Source: Candidatus Woesearchaeota archaeon (GTDB taxonomy: Archaea > Nanobdellota > Nanobdellia > Woesearchaeales > GW2011-AR9). Taken from it: a DNA stretch of 64,000 nucleotides. The notes beneath the pieces are model-generated. The model searched no databases. It worked only from the letters and a program-made list of their open reading frames with translations, and was not told the origin of the DNA. The stretch spans positions 571,907-635,906 of the forward strand of contig JABHDY010000003.1 in the NCBI GenBank assembly GCA_018676855.1, written 5' to 3'. Made by a program: the position numbers and the translations under genes. This document shows positions 16,013 to 24,833 of the stretch, one piece after another (the stretch's first letter is position 1; the number at the start of each line of letters is the position of its first letter).

Positions 16013-17227
16013 CTATCCAAACAACTCAATTCCTTCATCTTCTTCATCAAAACGAACTTTATCAATAGCAAACATAAAATCGTCCTGATTTACATGATCA
16101 CGACTTTCACGAATTGCAAAATATCCTGCTTCTGTACAGACAGCTTGTATTTCTGCCCCACTAAAATTTTCCATTTCTTTAACCAATTCTTTCACATTAA
16201 CTTTGTCTAAATTCATACTTTTTATGTGGACTTTCATTATTTCTAAACGTCCATCTTCGTCAGGAAGGCCAACCTCAATTAATCTATCTAATCTTCCTGG
16301 TCTAATAATTGCTCTGTCAAGAATATCAATTCTATTAGTTGCACCGATAATCTTTACATCGCCAAGATGTTTAAATCCGTCTAATTCTGATAACAATTGC
16401 ATGAATGTTCTGTTAACTTCTCTTTCTCCAGAAGTTCCATTTTCCATTCGTACAGAAGCAAGTGCATCAATCTCATCAATAAATACGATCGATGGTGCTT
16501 TCTGGCGTGCAAGTGCAAAAATGTCTTTCACTAACTTTGCACCTTCACCAATAAATTTTTGGACAAGTTCTGAACCTACAACTTCAATAAATGTTGCATT
16601 TGTACTGTGTGCAACAGCTTTTGCCAGTAATGTTTTTCCTGTTCCTGGTGGGCCGTACAGTAAAACACCTTTTGGCGGTTTAATTCCTACTTTTTCAAAC
16701 AACTCAGGTTTCTTTAATGGAAGTTCAATAACTTCTTTAACTTCTTGTATTTCCATTTTCAAACCGCCAATTTCTTTCCAACTTTCTTTCGGTTTCTCCA
16801 TGATTACAAACTTTTCAACCTCAAAGTTATTTCCTAAATCAATTTTTTTAAGTATGTTTAACGATTTCTGATCAACAAGTACAGAATCTCCACCTACAAG
16901 ATTTTCTGCTTCTTGTGACATGTGACAATAAAACTTATTTCCGTTAGGCAATTTTATTATTGCATTTTTTTCATCTATTACATTAACAATGTCTGCAACA
17001 AGAAGTGACGGTTTCTTAAGAGTGGTAAGTTCGTCATTAACGTTATTAAACATTGCTCGTAACACGTTACTCTCTTCTTCTAATCTATTTAATGACTGTG
17101 ATAATGTGTTATTTTCTTCTTCAAGTTTTGTTATAGAAGATTGAAGTGATTTATCATTTACTTCTGTGTTCTCTTGTTCAAATGTTTCTGAATAAAAAAC
17201 ATCTTTCTTACTTTCATTCTTTGTCAT
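16013..17227 (-). CDS. pan: Proteasome-activating nucleotidase (PAN)
   Basis: 404 residues. Hexameric AAA+ unfoldase feeding substrates to the 20S proteasome. An N-terminal coiled coil (about 25-70) is followed by an OB domain (about 73-130) and the ATPase: Walker A 'GPPGTGKT' (192-199), pore loop 'KFIGEGAK' (Phe225-Ile-Gly), Walker B ending Asp251-Glu252, and Arg fingers 'IRPGRLDRLIEV'. The chain ends in 'LFG' where PAN usually ends in a hydrophobic-Tyr-any (HbYX) gate-opening motif; the Phe form may still work. The alpha subunit is at 39991; no beta subunit lies in the window. A TATA-like CTTTAAAAG about 30 bp upstream predicts a leaderless mRNA. Confidence 0.93.
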   Translation of the reverse strand: MTKNESKKDVFYSETFEQENTEVNDKSLQSSITKLEEENNTLSQSLNRLEEESNVLRAMFNNVNDELTTLKKPSLLVADIVNVIDEKNAIIKLPNGNKFYCHMSQEAENLVGGDSVLVDQKSLNILKKIDLGNNFEVEKFVIMEKPKESWKEIGGLKMEIQEVKEVIELPLKKPELFEKVGIKPPKGVLLYGPPGTGKTLLAKAVAHSTNATFIEVVGSELVQKFIGEGAKLVKDIFALARQKAPSIVFIDEIDALASVRMENGTSGEREVNRTFMQLLSELDGFKHLGDVKIIGATNRIDILDRAIIRPGRLDRLIEVGLPDEDGRLEIMKVHIKSMNLDKVNVKELVKEMENFSGAEIQAVCTEAGYFAIRESRDHVNQDDFMFAIDKVRFDEEDEGIELFG

Positions 17228-17528
17228 TTTATGTCTAAAAGAAGCCGTTTCTTTTAAAGGTTTTTAGAATTTATTCAATTTTCATTTTTTTTCTTTTCAA
17301 AAAACAAATTTTTACAAAAAATAAAAAACTTTTTAAAATTATAAAAATATTTTGCTTTTTAATTTAACAAAAACTTTTTTATTTTTTTAAGTGTTTCTAA
17401 AGTGTTGACTAAGCGATACAATCAAAAAGATAAAATCTTTTTGGTGTCTCGAAAAGTTTTCACTTTTCGATACTTTTAAAAAGGTAAACATCTTTTCTTT
17501 TCACAACAGAGCTTAAAGAGGTGAATTA
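17228..17528. other. AT-rich intergenic region with two perfect hairpins
   Basis: This 301-base gap between PAN and the basic-protein gene carries the PAN promoter (CTTTTAAAG, 17252-17260), a long A/T-rich stretch (17270-17390), two perfect inverted repeats, and the promoter and ribosome site of the downstream gene (TATA-like TTTAAAAA about 17474-17481; GAGGTG about 17519-17524). No gene of recognisable type is present. Confidence 0.6.
17423..17470 (+). repeat. Tandem perfect inverted repeats
   Basis: First dyad: CAAAAAGAT (17423-17431), three-base spacer, ATCTTTTTG (17435-17443). Second dyad: TCGAAAAGT (17449-17457), four-base spacer, ACTTTTCGA (17462-17470). Each is a perfect 9-bp stem. 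They lie 60-105 bp upstream of the basic-protein ATG, either as RNA hairpins (terminator of something upstream, or leader) or as DNA operators. Confidence 0.6.
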
Positions 17529-17969
17529 ATGATGGTTGTAAAAAGAAAAAAAGCGGTGAAAAAGCGAGTTGTTAAGAAAAAACCTGCTAAGAAAACCGTT
17601 AAAAGAAAAACTGTAAAACGTAAAGCAGTAAAGAAAAGGGTTGTAAAAAGAAAAGCGGTAAAACGTAAAGCTGTTAAGAAGAAAGTTGTGAAAAGAAAAG
17701 CAGTAAAGCGTAAAGCTGTTAAGAAAAAACCTGTCAAGTCTAAATCTGCAAAGCGTTCGGCTGCAGCAAAGAAAGGCGCAGCAACGAAAAGACGTAAAAA
17801 AGTTGTTCGAAAAGCAGCTGGTAAGAAAGCAGCAGCTACAAAGAAAAGAAAAACAGCTGTACGAAGAAAAGCTGGTAAGAAAGCAGCAGCTACAAAGAAG
17901 AAAAAAACAGCTGTTCGTAAAAAAGCTGGTAAGAAAGCAGCAGTAACTCGACGACGTAAAAAACGTTAA
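17529..17969 (+). CDS. Lys/Arg/Ala-rich histone-H1-tail-like protein
   Basis: 146 residues, about two thirds Lys, Arg, Ala and Val. The first half is built of VKRK/AVKKK repeats; the second has 18-residue units of the type 'AGKKAAATKKRKTAVRRK'. Such proteins resemble the C-terminal domain of eukaryotic H1 and bacterial H1-like nucleoid proteins, and probably bind DNA or RNA nonspecifically. Low complexity prevents a family call. ATG 17529 or 17532 follows GAGGTG. The two hairpins upstream make regulated expression likely. Convergent with the transglutaminase gene. Confidence 0.75.
   Translation: MMVVKRKKAVKKRVVKKKPAKKTVKRKTVKRKAVKKRVVKRKAVKRKAVKKKVVKRKAVKRKAVKKKPVKSKSAKRSAAAKKGAATKRRKKVVRKAAGKKAAATKKRKTAVRRKAGKKAAATKKKKTAVRKKAGKKAAVTRRRKKR
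17817..17960 (+). repeat. Three 54-bp coding repeats
   Basis: Copies begin with GCTGGTAAGAAAGCAGCAG at 17817, 17871 and 17925 (the last is diverged and truncated). The 54-bp period equals the 18-residue Ala/Lys unit of the basic protein, so copy number can vary without changing frame. Confidence 0.8.
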
Positions 17970-17997
17970 ATTCTTTTTTTTATTTTTTTATTTATTT
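17970..17997 (+). terminator. T-rich terminator between convergent genes
   Basis: A run of T tracts (several of 6-8 T) starts right after the basic-protein stop, as expected for archaeal oligo-T termination. It abuts the stop of the convergent transglutaminase gene. Confidence 0.5.
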
Positions 17998-19965
17998 CTA
18001 TGAAAATACTGGGATTATTCTGTTAAGAAATAGTTTAACTTTTTCAGAAAAAGATGTCGCTTCACCAATAATTACAATGTCTTGATTTTCTGAATAAAAT
18101 TTTCCTTCTGCATCGTACCATATTGCCGTGATAGTAAATGAATTAGTTTTACGAAGTGGAAATTGTGTTAACTCCAGATTAACATCTTTTGACTGTGTAA
18201 TCTCTTCAGTTTTTAACCTATTTTCAAAACCGCGACTATCAATGATGATAGTGATATCTTTTGGAGTACTGAACGATATTTTATCAATCGTAATTGGAAT
18301 GTTAATTGTCTCACCAAAATGTACCCTTTCAGGATGTTTAGTTGTTATTTCTATCTTTGGGATGTCTGTAACCCCATACTCAAAAGACGATTTCTTCTCA
18401 ACAAGATTATTTTTTGCACTGACAATTATTTTGTTCCAACCAACCGTTTCACTGTTCATTGATGTTAATATCAATTCTTTTTGATTAATTGGAAGGTCAA
18501 CAGTATTACATATATCTCCTACACAAAAATTAACATTCTCTAAATTTGTATTACCACTATTCTTTATTGAACATTCAATATTATTTTCCTCATCTTGTTT
18601 AATTTCTGTTGGATAATCGCATTCAAATGAAACTTTTCGCGAATAACTTCGCTCTTCGTCCTGTATTGTTAATGTTTCAATGTCTTCTTTTTCATACACA
18701 TTCATCAGTGCTTGTGCGTTAAAAGAATCTCTCACAGACACATTCTTTTCTGAATAGATAATTGTGGGAAATGTATATAGGAAAGAACTGTCAAGATCGT
18801 CAGTAAGTTTTACTATCCAATACGTTTCTCGAACTTCATGTGGGTGAAGGAGAATTGTTCTTTTATTACGTTCAATAATCTCAATCTCTTCTGGAACAGC
18901 TAGTTGGACAGTTGTTGCAGTATAATATGGTTGATTATTTTTAATAATTCCTTTCACAAGGTTATAACTTCCAAATCCGATTTCGTCAGATAAAATTTCT
19001 TGTTCTACAAGTATTTCTGGTTCCGATTGAGTTCCTTTATCATACAAATTAACGTTGAAAGAAAGTTGTTCCGTTGTAAGAAGAACATTACTTGCTAGCC
19101 ATTCAAACTTTGTTGCTGGTTCGGCTGGATCAAACCCATCACGCAATTTTATGTGTGTTACATCAATGTATCCATATTCTCCAAATGTAATATCAAAACT
19201 TACCCATCCAATATCTGGAAAGAATACTTCTGCCCATCCGTGTGGTTGCCAGTTCTCATCAAATAACTCTGACGTTGTATAACTTATACCTGAAACGAAC
19301 CTAGCCGGAATGCCTAATGAACGTGCCATGGCAACAAAAAGTGATGTCATTTCGTCACAGACACCCTGTTCATTCTCTAATACCCACGATGCTTTCTGTG
19401 ATGCTTGCGATGTTAATGTGTTTAAATCATATTCTACATTTCTTTCAACCCATTCTGCTAGTTTAAACGCTACTTTAAACAAATCATCTTCTCCTTGAGC
19501 AAGTTCAGTTGCCTTTGCAACAATTTCTGGATTATTAGAATCAATTGTTATCGTTGGTTCTAGATATTCTTCATATCCTTTTATATTTCGTGGATGTATC
19601 GGAAATGGAACTTTATACTGTACTTCTTTTCGTTGATTTTCCGTCTTTAATATAGTTGTATATCCATACTCTTTATCTCCAAGAGATGGTTCGTTCCATG
19701 TAAACATAACACCATTATCTTGTATTATCCCTGTACTATCCCATGTTTGAATGGATTGGCGATAATCTTCTTTAGGATACAGAAGGAGTTCAGTTGATGC
19801 TTCACGAATATCATAATTGTTTCGTTCCTTTGTAAGTTTGAATCCACCATCAACATTTAATAAGATTTCTAATGAATCGTACAAGTACAAGTTATTATCT
19901 TCAATTTCTGCTGTTGCTATTTGAATACATAATAAAAGAATAACACATACCAGTACCTTATTCAT
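17998..19965 (-). CDS. Secreted transglutaminase-like domain protein
   Basis: About 655 residues. 'MNKVLVCVILLLCIQIATA' at the chosen start is a clear signal peptide; upstream codons overlap the divergent promoter and are rejected. The transglutaminase-core papain-like fold is shown by 'NEQGVCDEMTSLFVAMARSL' (Cys203), 'QPHGWAEVFF' (His242) and 'SFDITFGEYG' (Asp258), a complete Cys-His-Asp triad. The remainder contains beta-rich Ig-like/CARDB-type repeats. Archaeal members are thought to be cell-surface peptidases or crosslinkers; substrate unknown. No C-terminal anchor is seen. A TATA-like CATTTATAAC (plus-strand 19988-19997) lies about 30 bp before the ATG. Confidence 0.85.
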   Translation of the reverse strand: MNKVLVCVILLLCIQIATAEIEDNNLYLYDSLEILLNVDGGFKLTKERNNYDIREASTELLLYPKEDYRQSIQTWDSTGIIQDNGVMFTWNEPSLGDKEYGYTTILKTENQRKEVQYKVPFPIHPRNIKGYEEYLEPTITIDSNNPEIVAKATELAQGEDDLFKVAFKLAEWVERNVEYDLNTLTSQASQKASWVLENEQGVCDEMTSLFVAMARSLGIPARFVSGISYTTSELFDENWQPHGWAEVFFPDIGWVSFDITFGEYGYIDVTHIKLRDGFDPAEPATKFEWLASNVLLTTEQLSFNVNLYDKGTQSEPEILVEQEILSDEIGFGSYNLVKGIIKNNQPYYTATTVQLAVPEEIEIIERNKRTILLHPHEVRETYWIVKLTDDLDSSFLYTFPTIIYSEKNVSVRDSFNAQALMNVYEKEDIETLTIQDEERSYSRKVSFECDYPTEIKQDEENNIECSIKNSGNTNLENVNFCVGDICNTVDLPINQKELILTSMNSETVGWNKIIVSAKNNLVEKKSSFEYGVTDIPKIEITTKHPERVHFGETINIPITIDKISFSTPKDITIIIDSRGFENRLKTEEITQSKDVNLELTQFPLRKTNSFTITAIWYDAEGKFYSENQDIVIIGEATSFSEKVKLFLNRIIPVFS

Positions 19966-19987
19966 GAGTCTTAGTGTTCTTATGATT

Positions 19988-20026
19988 GTTATAAATGTTT
20001 TTGTTGGTTTAGTAAACCTTTTAAAC
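19988..20026. promoter_or_regulatory. Divergent promoter region (transglutaminase and thiI-like)
   Basis: A leftward TATA-like element at 19988-19997 serves the transglutaminase gene (start 19965). CTTTTAAAC at 20018-20026 lies 30 bp before ATG 20048 and supports that start for the thiI-like gene. Confidence 0.55.
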
Positions 20027-20047
20027 ATGGACACATCACTATTATAC

Positions 20048-20665
20048 ATGCAAAGAGGTATAGCGTTATTATCTGGTGGAATTGATTCTCCTGTAGCCAT
20101 TCATCTTATGAAGGAAAGGATGGATATAGTTGCAGCACACTTTCATCAACAACCATTAACAGATGAAAAAGAAGTGGAGAAAGTCAAAGAACTTGCAAAA
20201 ATACTTGGCATTACAAAAGTGTACCTTGTTCCTTTTGTGAGTGTGTTAAAAGCATTAACTGAGAAGTGTAATCATAAAAATTATTTTATTTCGTCAAAAA
20301 TTGCTATGTTTAAAGCTGCTGAACTTATTGCAGAGAAAGAAAAAGCAACGTTTTTGATAACGGGAGAGAATTTGGCACAAGTTTCATCTCAAACACTAAG
20401 CAATTTAACAACAATTACAAAGAATTTGTCGCTTGAGATTATACGACCACTATTAACGTATGATAAACAAGACATTATTACAATTGCAAAGAAAATTGGT
20501 ACATATGAAACGTCTGCGGGACCAGAAATATGTTCTCTTCTCGGTCCAAAACATCCTGCTACAAAGTCTAATCCTGACGATATTAAGAAAGAATTAGAAA
20601 ATATTGACTTGAACAAGTTATTGAAAGAAAGTTTAGACAATTCTGAGTATGTTACTGAAGAATAG
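20048..20665 (+). CDS. ThiI-like PP-loop sulfurtransferase without THUMP domain
   Basis: About 205 residues. The PP-loop 'ALLSGGIDSPVAIHLM' (SGGxDS) adenylates the target; 'FLITGENLAQVSSQTLSNL' is the second ThiI signature and 'GPEICSLLGPKHPATKS' holds the conserved cysteine equivalent to the persulfide-handling Cys of ThiI. This matches the C-terminal half of 4-thiouridine synthase, but the N-terminal ferredoxin-like/THUMP tRNA-binding half is missing and the protein begins just before the PP-loop. Either a partner supplies RNA binding or the target differs. Start 20048 rests on the promoter spacing. Confidence 0.8.
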   Translation: MQRGIALLSGGIDSPVAIHLMKERMDIVAAHFHQQPLTDEKEVEKVKELAKILGITKVYLVPFVSVLKALTEKCNHKNYFISSKIAMFKAAELIAEKEKATFLITGENLAQVSSQTLSNLTTITKNLSLEIIRPLLTYDKQDIITIAKKIGTYETSAGPEICSLLGPKHPATKSNPDDIKKELENIDLNKLLKESLDNSEYVTEE

Positions 20666-20715
20666 TAATCTTTAGTAAACATTTAAAAGTACGATAACTT
20701 TTGACCATTTTATCT

Positions 20716-21600
20716 ATGGAACTTACCGTATGTGAAGAAGGTATTGAACATGTTGTTAATACAGATGATGTTACTTCAATAGCCAACCTTTCTCATAGTA
20801 TTCAAAGTGGATCTGTTGTGTCGTTATCTTTAGATGATAGGATGTATGCTCAAACATTTGCAGTTGAATATTTACGAAACTCGTTAACAAGACCCTACAA
20901 AAATCCTCTTTCTGAATTGGGAATTGTAACAGGACTACACTTTTGGAACATTGCAGGTATATTTGATGGTGATGATAATACACCTGTTGAAGACATGTTG
21001 AGATCAGAGATCGGGTGGGACAAACATGGTCCTAAAGTTCTTGGACCAGAGAAAGAAAAACTATGTAAACTAATCATTACATTTCTATTTCCAGATCATA
21101 TTGATCCAGAATATTATGCTGCTTTCAATTCGTCAAGTATTACATTAAGACATATATTAAAACGTGGTCAATCTCCTAAAGATAATAAAAATGAAGAACA
21201 AGATTATTCTGCAGGTTTTGTTGAAGCGTCCAGAAGAATATACGGAATTCCGGATAATGATAATGCTTTTGGAGGTGGTGCGCCGTATGCACCACGAATA
21301 CAAGTTTATGATAGCCTATTGGAAAGAGAGTTTGATGTTATTATTTATCCTGACCAAGCGTTGAGAATGGTTACACAATTTATGGATGAAGGTCTTATTC
21401 AAGTTACAGATTTTCCACGTCGGGAACAAGGAAAGCTTGTTGTTGCAATGCGGCAATTAAACAAAGGATACTTGGATGGGACGATTGAATCTAATGTATA
21501 TGGGCCAATTGCAAATGGAATCGCAACCATTTTAAATAACACTCCGGATGCCATAATCGAACCAACATTCCTTTCTCTACCATATGCTTCAAAAGATTAA
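20716..21600 (+). CDS. Hypothetical protein, about 294 residues
   Basis: I do not recognise a family. The product is soluble, acidic and of mixed composition, with fewer Lys and more Asp/Arg than its neighbours. Notable stretches are 'GGGAPYAPRIQVYDSL' and 'DVIIYPDQALRMVTQFM', possible Rossmann-like or binding-loop elements, without a definable motif. ATG 20716 is preferred to TTG 20701 because a TATA-like CATTTAAAAG (20680-20689) lies about 30 bp upstream. The cysS gene follows 25 bp later and may be co-transcribed. Confidence 0.65.
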   Translation: MELTVCEEGIEHVVNTDDVTSIANLSHSIQSGSVVSLSLDDRMYAQTFAVEYLRNSLTRPYKNPLSELGIVTGLHFWNIAGIFDGDDNTPVEDMLRSEIGWDKHGPKVLGPEKEKLCKLIITFLFPDHIDPEYYAAFNSSSITLRHILKRGQSPKDNKNEEQDYSAGFVEASRRIYGIPDNDNAFGGGAPYAPRIQVYDSLLEREFDVIIYPDQALRMVTQFMDEGLIQVTDFPRREQGKLVVAMRQLNKGYLDGTIESNVYGPIANGIATILNNTPDAIIEPTFLSLPYASKD

Positions 21601-21625
21601 TAAACAACGTTAGTACTCTTCTTGT

Positions 21626-23008
21626 ATGAATAAATTAACACTCTACAATACACTAGCCAGGAAAAAGGAGACGTTCGTTCCATTAAAGAAAGGTTCAGTG
21701 GGAATGTATTGTTGTGGTCCAACGGTGTACAATTATGCACATGTTGGAAATTTACGGAGTTATATCTTTGAAGATGTTTTAAGACGCGTTCTTGAATTTA
21801 ACAAGTTTAAAGTCAAACATGTTACAAACATTACTGATGTTGGTCATTTAACGAGTGATGCTGATGTTGGCGAAGATAAGATGTTGAAAGGTGCCAAAAG
21901 AGAAAAGAAAACTGTCTGGCAAATTGCAGAGTTTTATACAAAAGCGTTCAAAGATGATATTATAAAACTAAACATAAAAAATCCTAATACATGGAGTAAA
22001 GCAACTGATCATATCAAAGAACAGATTACATTGATCCAGATTCTTGAAAAGAAAGGGTTTACGTATCAAGCAGGTGGTAATGTATATTTCGATACATCTT
22101 CAGTTAAAGATTATGGTAAGCTTGCTAAATTAGATTTGAAAGCTGATACGAAAGAAAGGGTAGAAGAAGATAAAAACAAGAAAAATAAGCACGATTTTGT
22201 TTTGTGGTTTACCAAATCTAAATTTCAGGATCAGGGAATGAAATGGAAATCTCCATATGGAACGGGATATCCTGGCTGGCATATTGAATGTAGTGCAATG
22301 TCAATGAAATATTTGGGTAAGCAGTTTGATATACATTGTGGTGGTATTGACCATATTCCTGTGCACCATACAAACGAAATTGTACAGTCGGAGTCTGCAA
22401 CAGGAAAAAAACCTTGGGTAAAGTATTGGTTACATAACGAATTCTTGGTGTTACGTAAAGGAGAAAAGATGGCCAAGTCTGGCGATAATTTTATTACATT
22501 ACAAACTCTTGAAGAGAAGGAATTCCATCCTCTTGATTATAGATATTTCTGTTTAGGAACGCATTATAGGAAACCGTTAATGTTTAGTTGGGACGCTTTA
22601 GAAAGTGCACAAAATGCTCGTACAAGATTGTTTGATAGGGTTTTAGAAATAAAAAGTACTGGTGGAAAAGTTCTTCCAAAATATGGAAAGAAGTTTATAC
22701 AAGAAATTAATAACGACCTTAACACTCCAAACGCGTTAGCTATTGTATGGGACTTGTTTAAAGATAAAAAGTTGAAGAGTAACGATATGTATACAACGTT
22801 ACTTTTATTTGATAGGGTTCTTGGTTTAGGTTTAAAGAATATTACAAAAGACAAGATTCCTCAAAATGTTACTAAACTTGCGAAAGAACGATTAAACGCG
22901 CGACAGGATAAAGATTGGAAAAATTCTGACAAGTTGCGTGATGAAATTAATAAGTTAGGGTATGATATTGAAGATTCAGCAGAAGGATACACAATAAAAA
23001 AGAAATAA
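21626..23008 (+). CDS. cysS: Cysteinyl-tRNA synthetase
   Basis: 460 residues, standard length. Charges tRNA-Cys. Class I signatures: zinc/HIGH region '[18 protein letters not shown]' (HIGH as HVGN), second zinc-ligand block '[15 protein letters not shown]' and '[16 protein letters not shown]', and KMSKS as '[12 protein letters not shown]'. The C-terminal anticodon-binding helices include '[20 protein letters not shown]'. It is followed after 15 bases by a small membrane protein gene with its own GGTGAT ribosome site. Confidence 0.96.
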   Translation: MNKLTLYNTLARKKETFVPLKKGSVGMYCCGPTVYNYAHVGNLRSYIFEDVLRRVLEFNKFKVKHVTNITDVGHLTSDADVGEDKMLKGAKREKKTVWQIAEFYTKAFKDDIIKLNIKNPNTWSKATDHIKEQITLIQILEKKGFTYQAGGNVYFDTSSVKDYGKLAKLDLKADTKERVEEDKNKKNKHDFVLWFTKSKFQDQGMKWKSPYGTGYPGWHIECSAMSMKYLGKQFDIHCGGIDHIPVHHTNEIVQSESATGKKPWVKYWLHNEFLVLRKGEKMAKSGDNFITLQTLEEKEFHPLDYRYFCLGTHYRKPLMFSWDALESAQNARTRLFDRVLEIKSTGGKVLPKYGKKFIQEINNDLNTPNALAIVWDLFKDKKLKSNDMYTTLLLFDRVLGLGLKNITKDKIPQNVTKLAKERLNARQDKDWKNSDKLRDEINKLGYDIEDSAEGYTIKKK

Positions 23009-23023
23009 TAAAAAGGTGATATT

Positions 23024-23338
23024 ATGAATAGTAAAATCATTACTACAATTGAAATTGTTTTAATACTTGGTTATTTAGGAATTGTTATTTCTGGATTAAT
23101 TCCTACAAATGAGACGTTAGGTCTCATTATTCTTGGTGTTGTTACGTTACTAATTTTTGGCGCAGTTTTTGGTTTGGAGAAAGTTAAGAAGAAATCTGAA
23201 TTGGAACAACCTGCTATCGAAACTCCTGTTGGCGTACAGCAATCTCCACCAACCGAGCAACCAATTCAACAAGAACAGCCAACACAACCAGTTGATACAA
23301 ATCGGCAAGATCCTGCAACTGGACAACCACCACAATAA
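23024..23338 (+). CDS. Small membrane protein with Gln/Pro tail
   Basis: 104 residues. Two transmembrane helices (about 5-26 and 32-50), a short basic stretch 'GLEKVKKKSE', then a cytoplasmic or external tail dominated by Gln, Pro and Thr. No family recognised. GGTGAT precedes the ATG. Directly after cysS and 30 bp before the LOG gene. Confidence 0.6.
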   Translation: MNSKIITTIEIVLILGYLGIVISGLIPTNETLGLIILGVVTLLIFGAVFGLEKVKKKSELEQPAIETPVGVQQSPPTEQPIQQEQPTQPVDTNRQDPATGQPPQ

Positions 23339-23367
23339 ACACAACCACCACAATCATAAAGAGATAC

Positions 23368-23997
23368 ATGATGGCAAAAATACAAAAAGACCATTTTCGC
23401 GTTGCTATTTTTGGTTCTGCACGAATCAAAAAGGACGACCCCCACTACAAACATGTTTTTTCACTTGCAAAACTTCTCGCACAAGAAAATATAGATGTTG
23501 TAACGGGTGGCGGTCCAGGATTAATGGATGCGGCAAGTAGGGGCCATCATAAAGGTCGCAAAAATAATAACGTCCATTCACTTGGATTAACAATAAAATT
23601 ACCTCATGAACAAACTCAGGGGTATCATCTTGACATTCAAAAAGATTTTACAAAATTTTCTGGTAGGTTAGATAAGTTCATGCAACTGTCAAATGTGGTT
23701 ATTGTTGCACCTGGTGGAATTGGAACAATGTTAGAATTCTTTTACACATGGCAATTGATTCAAGTTAACCAAATATGTCACATTCCCGTTATTTTATTAG
23801 GAAATATGTGGGGCAAACTTCTTACATGGGTAAAGAAATATCCTCTGAAAGAAAACCTTCTGAGTGAGAAAGACATGGAACCAATTTTTGTTGCCAAAAG
23901 TAATGCTCACGCAATGAAGATTATTCTTAAAGCTAAGAAACAGTATGAAAATGGTGGAAAAAACGTGTGTCGAAATATAAAAAAATATAAAATATAA
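23368..23997 (+). CDS. LOG-family nucleotide phosphoribohydrolase-like protein
   Basis: 209 residues. Rossmann-fold LOG/TIGR00730 type: 'VVTGGGPGLMDAASRG' (about 48-63) and 'VIVAPGGIGTMLEFFYTW', the PGGxGTxxE active-site signature. Family members cleave the N-glycosidic bond of AMP-like nucleotides (cytokinin riboside monophosphates in plants; nucleotide salvage in microbes). Here a nucleotide housekeeping role is more likely than hormone synthesis. The C-terminus converges with the glutaredoxin gene, 1 base apart. Confidence 0.85.
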   Translation: MMAKIQKDHFRVAIFGSARIKKDDPHYKHVFSLAKLLAQENIDVVTGGGPGLMDAASRGHHKGRKNNNVHSLGLTIKLPHEQTQGYHLDIQKDFTKFSGRLDKFMQLSNVVIVAPGGIGTMLEFFYTWQLIQVNQICHIPVILLGNMWGKLLTWVKKYPLKENLLSEKDMEPIFVAKSNAHAMKIILKAKKQYENGGKNVCRNIKKYKI

Positions 23998-23998
23998 A

Positions 23999-24235
23999 TT
24001 ATTCTTTTCCTAGCGCTTTATCAATTTCTGCTTGATTGAAACCAATAATGATCTTTCCGTCAATGTCTAGAACGGGAACTCCCATTTGTTTAGACTTTTC
24101 AATCATCTCATTTCGTGCGTCTTCGTTCTCAGAAACGTCAACATCTTCAAATTGTACCTTTTTTTCTGTCAGGTACTCCTTTACCTTTTTACACCAAGGA
24201 CATGTTGGTGTTGAATAAACTTTAACAGTAGCCAT
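23999..24235 (-). CDS. Glutaredoxin-like protein
   Basis: 78 residues. Thioredoxin fold with active site Cys12-Pro-Trp-Cys15 ('STPTCPWCKKVKEYL'), cis-Pro in 'MGVPVLDIDGKIIIGFNQAE', the pattern of NrdH/glutaredoxin-3-like proteins. It reduces disulfides using electrons from a thiol or a thioredoxin reductase. The TrxB-like gene lies 2.5 kb away. GGTGAT precedes the ATG. It is divergent from the VKOR gene, 102 bp apart. Confidence 0.9.
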   Translation of the reverse strand: MATVKVYSTPTCPWCKKVKEYLTEKKVQFEDVDVSENEDARNEMIEKSKQMGVPVLDIDGKIIIGFNQAEIDKALGKE

Positions 24236-24337
24236 AATATCACCTATTTGTACCTAAAATTTGTTCCCATTTAAATTTTTTGGTTTTATAATCTTACAAA
24301 CAAAACATTTATTAAGCAATATTGTAAAAACAACAAT

Positions 24338-24766
24338 ATGTTGAAACGTAAAACCATTTTGTACATTGTTCTGATTATTTCTTTTATTGGAATACTTTTA
24401 TCTGGATATCTTACGTATACACATTATTATCCTGAATCTGGGAGTGATGTTTGTATAGTAGGAGAAGAAGATTCATGTTCTTTGGTAACTACAAGTTCAT
24501 ATGCAAAGATATTTGGAATTCCAGTTGCTATTCTGGGCATTTTATGGTTTTTAATGTTAGGTTTTCTTACAATAACATTGTTTACAAGTAAAAAGTATGT
24601 ACGAGAATTATTTTCATGGAACGTTTTTGGAATAATCTTTGTTGCATATTTTATCTTTGCTGAAATTCAATTAAAAACAATTTGTATCATGTGTACATAT
24701 GTTCATATTCTTACGGTAATAAGTTTTGTTTTATCGTACATTTTGTGGAAGAAAGCTAAACAGTAA
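24338..24766 (+). CDS. Vitamin K epoxide reductase family (VKOR) protein
   Basis: 142 residues, four transmembrane helices. The two cysteine pairs of VKOR are present: the loop pair Cys39 and Cys47 ('SDVCIVGEEDSCSLV') and the helix pair Cys116-x-x-Cys119 ('KTICIMCTYVH'). These enzymes reoxidise a periplasmic thioredoxin-like partner and pass electrons to quinone, driving disulfide formation outside the membrane. This fits the Cys-rich exported proteins in the window. No DsbA-like partner is adjacent. A TATA-like CATTTATTAA about 30 bp upstream indicates a leaderless mRNA. Confidence 0.88.
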   Translation: MLKRKTILYIVLIISFIGILLSGYLTYTHYYPESGSDVCIVGEEDSCSLVTTSSYAKIFGIPVAILGILWFLMLGFLTITLFTSKKYVRELFSWNVFGIIFVAYFIFAEIQLKTICIMCTYVHILTVISFVLSYILWKKAKQ

Positions 24767-24833
24767 TTTTACATACAACGGAAACATTTATTAACAATAT
24801 TCTATTCTCAGTAGATATAAAAAAGAGGGGAGA

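Noticed and set aside
16203-16871. Long open frame antisense to PAN
   Set aside because: It is the mirror of a strongly conserved AAA+ gene, lacks a promoter and has a low-complexity Ser/Phe-rich translation.
17817-17960. Tandem repeats as a CRISPR-like or mobile array
   Set aside because: The 54-bp period keeps codon frame in a basic repeat protein; no spacers or terminal repeats exist.
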